A stretch of DNA of 64,000 nucleotides from JAWLHU01 sp041690255 (GCA_041690255.1 JAWLHU010000015.1:139487-203486), one strand, 5' to 3'. Shown: positions 32,974-41,267, counted from the first letter of the stretch. The notes: generated from the sequence alone by a model not told the origin. Numbers and translations are program-made.

Positions 32974-33795
32974 ATGATCGGACCGATTCTACGCCGCGCC
33001 GAGGCGGGTCGCCTGCCAAGCCGCCGAGAAATCCTACTCATGTTGAATGCCGAGGGCAGCGAATACGCGGCCCTCCTGGACACAGCTCGTCGCGTCTGCC
33101 ACCGGGAGAAGGGTGAAGAGCCTGCCCTTCGCGGCCTGGTGACGATCGATATTGAAGCCAGACTCGACCTGGCGGTGGAGGAGGCCGTGAGCGCCTGGCG
33201 CCTGGGCTGCACCTCCGTTGTTGTCCGGGCCGAGGGAATGATCCCTGGTCCTGAGCGCGTGGCCCGACTGGTGCGCCAGATCAAGGAACTGACCACGCTG
33301 AAGGTAGCCCTCTGCCTGGGGGAGCGTTCCTATGACTGCTACGCGATCTGGCGACAGGCAGGGGCAGAAGAGTACATTCTGCCACATGAGTGCTGCAATC
33401 CCCGGCTCTATGCTCGCATTTATCCCGGTCACTCGCCGGCAGAGCGACTGACCCGCTACCTCTGGCTGAAGGGCATGGGCTATCGGGTGACCGGCGGCCT
33501 TCGGGTCGGCATGGATGGCCAGACCCGTGAAGGGCTCGCTGACGACCTGGAGATCCTGCGCAACGCCGATGTCTCGGCAGTCCTCCTCCGCCCGGTAGAT
33601 GGCGGCGCCGACCTGCTCCGCATGCTGGCGATCGCCCGTCTCTGCCTCCCCCAGGCCGATCTCTGGGTAGCTGCCGACAGCCTCGACCTCCAGAGCAATG
33701 CCCTGGCCTGCGGCGCCAATCTCCTGGTCACAACCCTCCCGGGTTACGCACCCGACGTGGAGTCGATCCCCCTGACGCTGGCGCAGGCTCTCTAA
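32974..33795 (+). CDS. HydE-like protein lacking the radical-SAM cysteines
   Basis: 273 residues. From residue ~50 it follows [FeFe]-hydrogenase maturase HydE closely: ALRGLVTI, VALCLGERSYDCYAIWRQAG, AEEYILPHECCNPRLYARI, ERLTRYLWLKGMGYRVTGG, RVGMDGQTREGLADDLEIL and a terminal ANLLVTTLPGY. The segment that should carry CxxxCxxC after the LRG strand is missing; LRGLVTI runs directly into DIEARLDLAVEEAVSAW. So it cannot bind the radical-SAM cluster in the normal way and is shorter than HydE (~350). It may be a scaffold, sensor or decayed enzyme. ATG 32974 has GGGGAG 8 bases upstream. No hydrogenase gene is in the window. Confidence 0.78.
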   Translation: MIGPILRRAEAGRLPSRREILLMLNAEGSEYAALLDTARRVCHREKGEEPALRGLVTIDIEARLDLAVEEAVSAWRLGCTSVVVRAEGMIPGPERVARLVRQIKELTTLKVALCLGERSYDCYAIWRQAGAEEYILPHECCNPRLYARIYPGHSPAERLTRYLWLKGMGYRVTGGLRVGMDGQTREGLADDLEILRNADVSAVLLRPVDGGADLLRMLAIARLCLPQADLWVAADSLDLQSNALACGANLLVTTLPGYAPDVESIPLTLAQAL

Positions 33796-33806
33796 ACTCG
33801 GACACC

Positions 33807-33834
33807 GCCAGAGCACCCTTCGGGGTGCCCTGGC
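33807..33834 (+). terminator. Hairpin after the HydE-like gene
   Basis: 12-bp stem with one A:C mismatch (33807-33818 with 33823-33834) and a TTCG loop. No T-run follows, so it is a weak terminator or an mRNA end stabiliser. Confidence 0.55.
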
Positions 33835-33882
33835 CCAATCCCCGTCACTTGGCAAGGTTGTGAACGGTTGGACAAGCCTCCC

Positions 33883-33912
33883 TTGACGGACTGCCAACTT
33901 CTCTGGTAGAAT
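33883..33912 (+). promoter_or_regulatory. Promoter of the c-di-AMP riboswitch operon
   Basis: -35 TTGACG (33883-33888), 18-base spacer, -10 TAGAAT (33907-33912). Transcription would start near 33920, giving a leader of about 365 bases. Confidence 0.7.
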
Positions 33913-33999
33913 AAAGTTGCTTGCAGAAACGGAATAGCGCAGACACCCACTTTGTCGGGCTGAATACCACGGTATGCGCCTGAACCAAGTGGGTATGCC

Positions 34000-34160
34000 C
34001 GCCTGTTCGCTGAGTCCCTGCCTGAGAGGCGGGGAGCGGGGGAACCACAAACTGGGGCGAATCCCATTTAGGAACCGGCCATGGAGGCCGGAAGGGACAA
34101 TGGGACGGGGCACGCTTTGACGCTCCGAGTCCGACAGCTAACCTCGTAAGCGTGGTCAAG
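34000..34160 (+). promoter_or_regulatory. Cyclic di-AMP riboswitch (ydaO/yuaA class)
   Basis: The leader contains the conserved blocks of the ydaO class in the right order: CGCTGAGTCC, GCGGGGGAACCACA, GGGGCGAATCCC followed by TTAGG, and the diagnostic CCGAGTCCGACAGCTAACC with CTCGTAAGCG. These closely parallel the B. subtilis ydaO leader. This class binds c-di-AMP and normally turns expression off. An additional long-range pairing CCCACTT (about 33945) with AAGTGGG (about 33987) may extend the 5' end. A terminator follows at 34194-34216. Confidence 0.9.
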
Positions 34161-34193
34161 GTGGTGGGGACTTTCTTTGGGTTTGCCGAAAAC

Positions 34194-34219
34194 GCCCAGG
34201 GGTCCCGCCCCTGGGCTTT
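34194..34219 (+). terminator. Riboswitch expression-platform terminator
   Basis: Perfect 9-bp stem GCCCAGGGG (34194-34202) / CCCCTGGGC (34208-34216), followed by TTT. It sits between the aptamer and the first gene of the operon, as in transcription-attenuating riboswitches. Confidence 0.8.
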
Positions 34220-34283
34220 GCCATGCCCTCGGGCGGGTGCGGTCTGCAACTTGACAACCCAAAGGTGAGAGGAGGAGGGCTTC

Positions 34284-35378
34284 ATGCCGACGTACTGCGT
34301 ACTGGGAGCAGGCCATGGTGGGCTCGCTATGGCGGGCCATTTGGGGCTCATGGGTTATCCGGTCAAGCTGTGGACGCGCGATCCTCGTGCACTGGACCGG
34401 GTGCAACAGGTGGGCGGAGTCTTCCTGGAGGGCGTGGAGCAAGGGTTTGGTCCGGTCGAGGCATCGGCCGACCTCGCCGGGGCTCTGCGGGGCGTAGATC
34501 TGGTCCTCGTTGTGGTGCCGGCATCCGCCCACGGCGAGATCGCCCGCCAATGCGCCCCCCACCTCAAGGATGGGCAGAAGGTCCTGCTCCTGCCGGGGCG
34601 GACCGCCGGGGCGATCGAGTTCACGCAGACACTGCGGCGGGAGGGGTGCACGGCCGACGTGACCGTTGGGGAGGCGCAGACCTTCCTATACGCCAGCCGC
34701 AAGGTCGGCCCCGACACCGCCCACATTTACGGCGTCAAGCGCCAGGTGGCGGCGGCAGCGATCCCTGCCCACCGGACGCCGGAGCTTCTCGAACTGATCA
34801 AGCCCGCCTTCCCGCAGTTCATGCCGGCCCGCTGGGTCTGGAAGACCTCTATGGATAATATCGGGGCGATCTTCCACCCCGCCGTGGCCCTGCTGAACAT
34901 GGGGCGGATCGAATCGACTGGCGGGCAGTTCCGCCACTATGTGGATGGGATCACCCGGTCTGTCGCCACCGTATTGGAGCACCTCGACCAGGAGCGGGTC
35001 GCCGTGGCCCGTGCGCTCGGCGTGGGCGCCCTGACCGCCCGGGAGTGGCTCGCCGAGGTCTATGGCGTCGAGAAGCCCACCCTTTATGAAGCCATACAGT
35101 CCACCCCCGCGTACGATGGCGTCGGGGCGCCGCCACTCCTCCAACACCGCTACATATGGGAGGATGTCCCCACCGGCCTCGTCCCCATTGCTGAACTGGG
35201 GCAGGCCTGCGGTGTGCCTACACCGGTGACCGATATGCTGATTCAACTGGCCAATGTCACCTGCGGGGTCGACTTCCGGCAGACGGGCCGTACCCTCGCC
35301 GCCCTTGGCATGGCCGGCTGGACCCCCGAGCAGATCAGCCGCTATGCGACGGAAGGAGATGTGATCGACCTTGTCTAA
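34284..35378 (+). CDS. NAD(P)-dependent opine/octopine dehydrogenase-family protein
   Basis: 364 residues. N-terminal Rossmann fold with CVLGAGHGGLAMAGHLGLMG (GxGxxG type), then VDLVLVVVPASAHGEIA. The C-terminal helical domain begins near residue 185 and shows KTSMDNIGAIFHPAVALLNMG, which fits the octopine/nopaline dehydrogenase C-terminal domain with its conserved His. Family members reductively join an amino acid and a 2-oxo acid, or run the reverse; the substrate here is unknown. It is the first gene after the c-di-AMP riboswitch. ATG 34284 follows GAGAGGAGG. Its end overlaps the next gene by 8 bases. Confidence 0.87.
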   Translation: MPTYCVLGAGHGGLAMAGHLGLMGYPVKLWTRDPRALDRVQQVGGVFLEGVEQGFGPVEASADLAGALRGVDLVLVVVPASAHGEIARQCAPHLKDGQKVLLLPGRTAGAIEFTQTLRREGCTADVTVGEAQTFLYASRKVGPDTAHIYGVKRQVAAAAIPAHRTPELLELIKPAFPQFMPARWVWKTSMDNIGAIFHPAVALLNMGRIESTGGQFRHYVDGITRSVATVLEHLDQERVAVARALGVGALTAREWLAEVYGVEKPTLYEAIQSTPAYDGVGAPPLLQHRYIWEDVPTGLVPIAELGQACGVPTPVTDMLIQLANVTCGVDFRQTGRTLAALGMAGWTPEQISRYATEGDVIDLV

Positions 35379-37041
35379 GCGCCGGATTCTGGGCGCCGCC
35401 ATTGGTGATGATGTCCACGTTGGCGGCGTCGTGCGCTTTCTCCATTTAGCCGAGCAGATCGGCTATGAGGTGAAATCCCTCGGCCCAGCCGTCCCGACCG
35501 ATGCGCTCCTGGCCGAAGTCGAGGCCTGGGAGCCCGAGATCGTGGCGGTCGGCTACCGCCTCACCCCCGAGTCAGGGCGGGAGGTCCTGACCCACCTGAA
35601 GCGGGCTGCCGAGGCCCGTGGCCAGACTGGTCGCCGCTGGGTGCTGGGCGCCACCGACCCGGTCGCCGACCACGGTCGGACCCTGGGCTTCTTTGAGGCA
35701 GTCTTCGGTGGCTCCGCCGAGTGGCAGGAAGTCGTCGACTTCCTGCGGGGGGTCACTTCTGTGGCCGATGGCGGCGTACCGCCGCAGAACCTGGTCGACC
35801 GGATCCTCTGGAAGCGCCCCTTCCCGCTGCTGCGGCACCACTTCGGCCAGCCCACCGTCGCCATAACGGCCGATGGGATCCGCAAGATCGCCGAGGCCGG
35901 CGTGCTGGATGTGATGAGCCTGGGCACCGACCAGAACGCCCAGGAGCACTTCTTCCGGCCCGAGGAGATGGACCCCCGTGAGCACGGCGCCGGCGGCGTG
36001 CCGGTCCGCACCCCCGATGACCTGTACACCCTCTTCGCGGCCTCCCGCACAGGGAACTACCCGATCATGCGCTGCTACAGCGGCACCCGGGACCAGCTCC
36101 GGTGGGCTGAGATGCTCCAGGAGACGATCCACAACGCCTGGGCCGCCGTGCCCCTCTTCTGGTACAGCCTGCTGGACGGCCGCTCCCAGCGCCCGCTGGT
36201 CGAGTCGATCCCCGAGGTGCAGCAGGTCTTCCGCTGGCACGCAGAGCGGGGGGTGCCGGTCGAGTCGAACGAGAGCCACCACTGGTCCCTGCGCGACGCC
36301 CCGGACACGATTGCCGTGGCCGCCGCCTATATTGCAGCCTATAACGCGAGGCAGGCGGGCGTGAAGGACTACGTCCAGCAGCTCATGTGGAACAACCCGC
36401 CGCTCACCTCGCCCGCCATGGACCTGGCGAAGATGCTGGCGAAGCTGGAGTTGGTCGAGGAGCTGACCGGGCCCGAGTTCCGGGTCTGGCGGGAGTGCCG
36501 GGCCGGCCTCACCTCCATGCCCGCCGGCTACGACCGGGCCAAGGGTCACCTGGCGGCATCTACCTTCCTGCAGATGGCCGTCAAGCCGGACATCGTCCAC
36601 ATTGTGGGCCACTCCGAGTACCACCACGCCGCCACGGCCGACGATATCATTGAGGGGTGCAACGTGGTTCGCGGTGCGATTCAGCTTGCGCTCCAGGGGC
36701 TGCCCGACATGGCGCAAGATGTGGCCGTCCAGGCCCGCAAGGCTGAGCTGGTCAGCGAGGCCCGCCTGCTGCTCGACGCGATCTGCGCACTGGCCCCATC
36801 TTCCGTGGATGATCCGTTGACCGACGCCGCCACCCTGGCGAAGGCGGTCCACATAGGCCTGCTCGACGCGCCCCATCTCATGGGGAACAAGGAGGGCAAG
36901 GGCGAGGTCGCTGTCCGCTTTGACGATGGTGCCTGCCGCGCCTTCGACCGGGAGAGCGGCCGGGTGATCACCGAGGAGGAGCGGATTGCGAAGATTATGG
37001 AGCGTGAAGGCTACGCGCTCACAAAAGGAGGCGTTGCCTAG
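35371..37041 (+). CDS. Cobalamin-binding mutase-like protein
   Basis: 556 residues. Residues ~1-130 are a B12-binding Rossmann domain with the DxHxxG base-off motif (GDDVHVGGVV), supplying the lower axial His. The remaining ~400 residues look like a TIM-barrel catalytic part distantly similar to glutamate mutase epsilon (NYPIMRCYSGTRDQLRWAE, SNESHHWSLRDAPDTI, VKPDIVHIVGHSEYHHA). So it resembles a fusion of the small and large subunits of a carbon-skeleton mutase; the exact reaction is unknown. TTG 35371 with GGAAGGAG upstream overlaps the previous gene, and the end overlaps asnB by 1 base: a tightly coupled operon. Confidence 0.75.
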   Translation: MSKRRILGAAIGDDVHVGGVVRFLHLAEQIGYEVKSLGPAVPTDALLAEVEAWEPEIVAVGYRLTPESGREVLTHLKRAAEARGQTGRRWVLGATDPVADHGRTLGFFEAVFGGSAEWQEVVDFLRGVTSVADGGVPPQNLVDRILWKRPFPLLRHHFGQPTVAITADGIRKIAEAGVLDVMSLGTDQNAQEHFFRPEEMDPREHGAGGVPVRTPDDLYTLFAASRTGNYPIMRCYSGTRDQLRWAEMLQETIHNAWAAVPLFWYSLLDGRSQRPLVESIPEVQQVFRWHAERGVPVESNESHHWSLRDAPDTIAVAAAYIAAYNARQAGVKDYVQQLMWNNPPLTSPAMDLAKMLAKLELVEELTGPEFRVWRECRAGLTSMPAGYDRAKGHLAASTFLQMAVKPDIVHIVGHSEYHHAATADDIIEGCNVVRGAIQLALQGLPDMAQDVAVQARKAELVSEARLLLDAICALAPSSVDDPLTDAATLAKAVHIGLLDAPHLMGNKEGKGEVAVRFDDGACRAFDRESGRVITEEERIAKIMEREGYALTKGGVA

Positions 37042-38564
37042 TGTGCGGCATTGCTGGGATCCTGGGACGAGCCGATAAGTCTACCGTGGCGCGCATGCTG
37101 GATCAGCAGCGCCACCGCGGGCCCGATGGTCGGCAGCTCTGGGCATCGACCGGATGCGTCACCCTGGGCCATGACCGGCTGGCGATTGTGGACATTGAGG
37201 GCGGCGCTCAGCCGCTCTGCAACGAGGACGGCTCCCTCTGGCTTGCCATGAACGGCGAGATCTACAACCACATCGAACTCCGCAAGGGGCTCGAGGGGAA
37301 GCACACCTTTAAGACCCGCTCCGACTCTGAGGTGGTGCTCCATCTCTTCGAGGAGTACGGCCCGGACGCCATTCGCAAGCTGGACGGCATGTTTGCCATT
37401 GCCATATGGGGACCGGCGACCGGCCTCTTCCTGGCCCGCGACCCGCTCGGGATCAAGTCGCTCTACTACGGCCGCGATGACCAGGGCGACCTGCTCTTCG
37501 CCTCGGAGGCGAAGGCGCTGGTGAACGAGGTGCCCGTGGTGAGCGAGTTCCCGAACGGCCACTACTGGCAGGCGGGGGCGACCCAGCCCGTCCAGTATGA
37601 TGGGGTGCCGCGGCCATCGATCAAGGTTTCAAAGGTAGATGAAGCCATTGACCTGCTCGATCAGACCCTGACCGAGGCGGTCATCAAACGGTTGATGGGC
37701 GACGTGCCGGTGGGCTGCTTCCTGAGCGGCGGCCTGGACTCCAGCTTGATCGCGGCGATCATGCGCCGGCATGTGACCGGGGAGATGCATACCTTCTCGG
37801 TGGGCATGGAGGGGTCGGAAGATCTGATCAACGCCCGGCGGGTGGCGGCCGACCTTGACACCATCCACCATGAACGGGTGTTGACCGAGCGGGAGATCAT
37901 TACGGCACTGCCGCAGGTGATCGACTCGCTGGAGTCCTGCGATCCGGCGCTGGTCCGCTCGGCGATCCCGACCTACTTCGTCAGCGAGATGGCCGCCCGC
38001 CAGGTGAAGGTCGTCCTCTCCGGCGAAGGGGCCGATGAGCTTTTTGCCGGCTATCATTACCTGACCGAGTTCGAGCCCGACTGGGTGGCGCTCTCTTCGG
38101 AACTGCACCACATTACCGTGGGCCTGCACAACTCCAATCTGCAACGGGTGGATCGCATGACCATGGCCCACGGGCTGGAGGGGCGGGTCCCCTTCCTGGA
38201 CCGGGCCCTGCTGGACCTGGCCTTCCGCATGAACCCGGGCCTGAAGCGGCACCAGGGGGAGGGGAAGTGGATCCTGCGCAAGGTGGCGGAGCGATACCTG
38301 GCGCCTTCGATTGTCTGGCGGAAGAAGGAGAAGTTCGCGATCGGCACCGGGATCGGGCCCCTGCTCCAGAGCTACGCTGCCGGGGCGATCAGTGACCAGC
38401 AGATGGATGCAGAGCGGGCGCTCAGCGGGGAGCCGTTCCGGGCGAAGGAGGAGTACCTCTACTGGACGCTCTTCAAGGAACGGTACGGGCGCGAGGATCT
38501 GCTGGCCTGCATGGGCCGGAGCCGGTCTCTCAACCCTGGCGAGCGCTGGGTGAGCACGTTGTAA
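37041..38564 (+). CDS. asnB: Asparagine synthetase, glutamine-hydrolysing
   Basis: 507 residues. The initiator Met is followed by the class II glutaminase nucleophile Cys2 (MCGIAGILG), with RHRGPDG and NGEIYNH in the same domain. The synthetase half has the PP-loop FLSGGLDSSLIAA, FSVGMEGSEDLINARRVA and VLSGEGADELFAGY. Sequence and length fit true AsnB of the E. coli/plant type, which amidates aspartate with ATP and glutamine; an AsnO-like amidotransferase for another acid cannot be excluded given the neighbours. GTG 37041 behind AAAGGAGG overlaps the previous stop. Under c-di-AMP riboswitch control with the two upstream genes. Confidence 0.9.
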   Translation: MCGIAGILGRADKSTVARMLDQQRHRGPDGRQLWASTGCVTLGHDRLAIVDIEGGAQPLCNEDGSLWLAMNGEIYNHIELRKGLEGKHTFKTRSDSEVVLHLFEEYGPDAIRKLDGMFAIAIWGPATGLFLARDPLGIKSLYYGRDDQGDLLFASEAKALVNEVPVVSEFPNGHYWQAGATQPVQYDGVPRPSIKVSKVDEAIDLLDQTLTEAVIKRLMGDVPVGCFLSGGLDSSLIAAIMRRHVTGEMHTFSVGMEGSEDLINARRVAADLDTIHHERVLTEREIITALPQVIDSLESCDPALVRSAIPTYFVSEMAARQVKVVLSGEGADELFAGYHYLTEFEPDWVALSSELHHITVGLHNSNLQRVDRMTMAHGLEGRVPFLDRALLDLAFRMNPGLKRHQGEGKWILRKVAERYLAPSIVWRKKEKFAIGTGIGPLLQSYAAGAISDQQMDAERALSGEPFRAKEEYLYWTLFKERYGREDLLACMGRSRSLNPGERWVSTL

Positions 38565-38568
38565 CGCA

Positions 38569-38600
38569 GCAGGGCTTGGGGCGATTGCCCCAAGCCCTGC
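38569..38600 (+). terminator. Terminator after asnB
   Basis: Perfect 14-bp stem GCAGGGCTTGGGGC (38569-38582) and its complement (38587-38600) around GATT. It ends the riboswitch operon. Confidence 0.82.
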
Positions 38601-38785
38601 CTGTGGTCTCCGTCATGTGGTGGGTAGTTACTTGGTGAAGATAGACGGAGCACAGCGGGAAGCATCCACTTCCTTGAACCTGGAGCGCTGGAACTTGCTC
38701 TTCAGGGCGAAGGGCACGGTGCAGTGGCGTTCCAGGAGCGGGGCCCGTTTGTTGCGGGCCCGAACTGGCTGGTGACCGCTTTCGG
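38601..38785. other. Non-coding stretch before the tandem repeats
   Basis: I see no supported gene. There is a GGGCCCG / CGGGCCC inverted repeat (38741-38747 and 38755-38761) without a T-run. A short open frame on the minus strand lacks a start codon with a ribosome site. Confidence 0.4.
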
Positions 38786-39003
38786 TTCGCCCGGCGAAGC
38801 AATGGGTAAGTCTGGCGAAGGGATTGGACTCGCCCGGCGAAGGGATTGGACTCGCCCAGCGAAGGGATTGGTTTCGCCCAGCGAAGGGATTGGATTCGCC
38901 CAACGAAGGGATTGGATTCGCCCAGCGAAGGGATTGGATTCGCCCAGCGAAACAATGGGCTGCCCCAGGCGCGCAAAGGGTTCGCCCGGCGAAGCAATGG
39001 GCT
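38786..39003. repeat. About ten 22-bp tandem repeats
   Basis: Head-to-tail copies of a 22-base unit close to TCGCCCAGCGAAGGGATTGG plus AT. The central copies (38830-38939) differ by one or two bases; the outer copies use CAATGGG in place of GGATTGG. Each unit contains TTCGCCC-(A/G)-GCGAA, which can fold into a small hairpin. 22 is not a multiple of 3, so the repeat stays open in several frames without being coding. No spacers, hence not CRISPR. It lies between the asnB terminator and the end of the convergent unknown gene. Confidence 0.85.
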
Positions 39004-39023
39004 GGTCCGGCTTGAAGGAAGGG

Positions 39024-40238
39024 TCATCCCGGCAACAGGCTGGTGGTCGTCTCCAGGAAGGCTACCCAGTCCAGGTCGCTCCGCTTCCCCCACCCGCTCA
39101 GGTCCGCCACCCACCCGGCCCGCTGCTGGAGCCGCAGTGCAGCCCGGACCCGGGGCCAGAGCTCGGGCTGAGGCTCTGCCGGGTCCAGCCCGGCCAGGTG
39201 CAGGATCTCCCGGTTGGTCAACCGGGTCTGCCCTGCAGCCAGGCAGAGCCCAATCGCCAGGCTGAGCGGGTTCTTCGCCCCCTCCCGCTCAACCAGGAGC
39301 GAGTGGGCCAGGGCCGAATCTCTCGCAGCCCAGCCCTGTGGGTCGGGAGTGACCCACCATTCCTGGCCCCGGGTGACCAGGGTACCGCCCTCCTCGATCA
39401 GGCGGGCCTGGCCACCCTCCTGCACCCGCAGCGACCAGAGGTCCCGGGCCTGGTGCTCCAGGCTCAGAGCGCCCTCCCGCAACTCCCAGGCGTAGACCGA
39501 GAGCCGGATCCCCTGCAGCGCTCGCAGCGCCCGGTAGCAGCGCTCGGGGTCAGGGCGGCGGAGGCCCAGCGCTGTCCGGACATCCTCGTGCGATGCGGGG
39601 CCGGCCTCAAGCCGCAGGTGGAGGCGAGCCGCATCTAACCCGCGCTGCCCGAGGAGCAGGAGGGCGACTTCCGGCCCGGCCACCGCGGGCACAGCCCCGG
39701 CGGGCAGGACCACGGCGAAGCCATCGGGCTGGGGTACGGCGTGGCGGAGGCCCGGGCTGAGTTCCCACGCCTCTAGAACCTCCCCGCTCGCCCCGCCCCG
39801 CAGCTTCCGCCCTTGCAGCATCTGCCGTAACTGCTGCACCAGGTCGGCAAAGCGCGCCTGCCAGGCCCTGGGCAACTCCAGCGTCAGCGCGGGGCCAAGT
39901 CCATCGGCCGATGCCCCCGCCGCCAGCAGGACCGGGGCGTCGCAGACCATCCGGGCGATGTCGCTCAGCCAGCCGGGCAGGTCGTTCTCCAGGTCGACCT
40001 GCTCCGTGAGCCGGCGCTTCTGCAACGAAAGGTGCAGTCGGTAGTCGGCGGGCAGGTCGGCCCGGGCCGACACTGGATCGGCCAGGAGGCCGGCGACACC
40101 GGCAGTCAGGTCGGCGGCGTCGGGCCCGGCGGCGCGCAGCAACTGCTCCAGGTCGTGGAGGGTCTCCCGCAGCGACCGCCATCCCGGGAAGGTAGTGAGC
40201 AGCCCCCAGGGGTTCGGGGGCTCCTGAAGTCTCCCCAT
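39024..40238 (-). CDS. Hypothetical protein with C-terminal winged-helix-like region
   Basis: I do not recognise this 404-residue protein. It is rich in Leu, Ala, Arg and Pro, with no signal peptide or membrane helix. Predicted helices fill the N-terminal ~150 residues (LRETLHDLEQLLRAAGPDAA). A middle beta-containing part includes GFAVVLPAGAVPAVAGPEVAL. The C-terminus looks like a small winged helix (RLTNREILHLAGLDPAE, RVRAALRLQQRAGWVADL), hinting at DNA binding. ATG 40238 has GGAGG 8 bases upstream, so it is a real gene. It stands alone between the tandem repeats and a terminator. Confidence 0.68.
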   Translation of the reverse strand: MGRLQEPPNPWGLLTTFPGWRSLRETLHDLEQLLRAAGPDAADLTAGVAGLLADPVSARADLPADYRLHLSLQKRRLTEQVDLENDLPGWLSDIARMVCDAPVLLAAGASADGLGPALTLELPRAWQARFADLVQQLRQMLQGRKLRGGASGEVLEAWELSPGLRHAVPQPDGFAVVLPAGAVPAVAGPEVALLLLGQRGLDAARLHLRLEAGPASHEDVRTALGLRRPDPERCYRALRALQGIRLSVYAWELREGALSLEHQARDLWSLRVQEGGQARLIEEGGTLVTRGQEWWVTPDPQGWAARDSALAHSLLVEREGAKNPLSLAIGLCLAAGQTRLTNREILHLAGLDPAEPQPELWPRVRAALRLQQRAGWVADLSGWGKRSDLDWVAFLETTTSLLPG

Positions 40239-40312
40239 GTAGACAACCTCCGAACGTGTATTCTCCTGTTCTATCATACACGGCCTGCGAAGAGACTGGT
40301 AGGCCAATCGAG

Positions 40313-40351
40313 AAAGGCTCCCTCAAGTACCAGCCTTGAGGGAGCCTTTTT
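40313..40351. terminator. Bidirectional terminator
   Basis: Perfect 15-bp stem (40313-40327 with 40335-40349) flanked by A-runs and T-runs, ending the signalling operon that reads from the right. Confidence 0.87.
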
Positions 40352-40370
40352 CCTGGTGATCTGCGCCTGG

Positions 40371-41267
40371 TTAAGGTTGGGCGGCCTGGAGCATCGGGTT
40401 GAGGAGAACGGGGTTCCACCAGCCTGCATCTACCTGATGCCGCAACTGCTCGGCAGCCATCTGTTCACTCTCATGCTCTTCCTGGAGGTGGGCCAGCACG
40501 TTGGCCATGGCCAGCACCTGTAGAGCGGTGGGCTGCTTGTCGGCCGGCAGCCCGTCGGGCCCGCCCGCTCCGTCCCAACGCTCGTGGTGGCCCCGCACCA
40601 GGGGGGCCAGGCGGGAGAGCGGACCCAGGCGGGCAAGGATCTGGCTTCCATAGAGCGCATGGGCAGAACCGGAGGCCGGGTCGATCGCCTTCCCGAGGTC
40701 GTGGAGAAGACCCGCCCACTCGACCAACTGGACCTCCTGCGGGGGGAGGCCCAGGGTGCAGGCCGCACGCCCGGCCAGACGGGAGACCGTCCTGCCATGT
40801 TCGGCTACATCCGGGGCCGCCAGCATGAGCAGGGCGAAGAGACACTGGACGACATCTGCCGGGTTCTCCCGTTCGCCAAACAACTGGCGGAGGCGCAGAA
40901 GGGCCCGGACTCGGGCATACAGCTCCGGGCGGCTGACCGGCTTGATCAGCAGGTCGTCCGCTCCGGCTTCGATCGCCCGCAAGCGGCACTGGTCCTCGCT
41001 GAGGCCGGTGATCATGATGATCGGGATCTGGGCGGTGGCGGGGCTCGCCTTCAACTCCTCGCACACCTCAAATCCGTTGCGACCGGGAATGCGCACATCG
41101 AGCAATACCATGTCCGGCCGCTCGTCCCGGGCAAGGGCCAGCGCCGTCTTGCCATCGGGCGCGATGATCGATTGGTAGCCGGCGGCATCGAGCATTGCGC
41201 TCAGCATACGGGCGGAGGCGGGGTCATCCTCAGCAACCAGCAGCAGAGGGGGCCGGCCCGCTTGCAC
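40371..41267 (-). CDS. Response regulator with HD output domain (degenerate HD-GYP)
   Basis: 298 residues: REC domain (acid pocket EDD 13-15, phospho-acceptor D57 in LLDVRIPG, Lys in LIKPVSR), then an HD hydrolase domain with GLLHDLGK and VRGHHERWDGAGGPDGLPA. HD-GYP c-di-GMP phosphodiesterases have GYP where this protein has GGP, so activity on c-di-GMP is uncertain. Start is GTG 41267 with GGAGG upstream; the gene overlaps the preceding regulator gene by 38 bases. It is the last gene of the four-gene signalling operon. Confidence 0.85.
   Translation of the reverse strand: MQAGRPPLLLVAEDDPASARMLSAMLDAAGYQSIIAPDGKTALALARDERPDMVLLDVRIPGRNGFEVCEELKASPATAQIPIIMITGLSEDQCRLRAIEAGADDLLIKPVSRPELYARVRALLRLRQLFGERENPADVVQCLFALLMLAAPDVAEHGRTVSRLAGRAACTLGLPPQEVQLVEWAGLLHDLGKAIDPASGSAHALYGSQILARLGPLSRLAPLVRGHHERWDGAGGPDGLPADKQPTALQVLAMANVLAHLQEEHESEQMAAEQLRHQVDAGWWNPVLLNPMLQAAQP

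Noticed and set aside
32976..33795. Calling the HydE-like gene a functional hydrogenase maturase
   Set aside because: The radical-SAM CxxxCxxC motif is absent and no hydrogenase genes are present.
38628..38903. Small minus-strand open frame ending before the tandem repeats
   Set aside because: It is built partly from the 22-bp repeat and has no start codon with a ribosome site; its basic C-terminal stretch matches nothing I know.
38786..39003. CRISPR array
   Set aside because: Repeats are contiguous 22-mers without unique spacers, and no cas genes are near.
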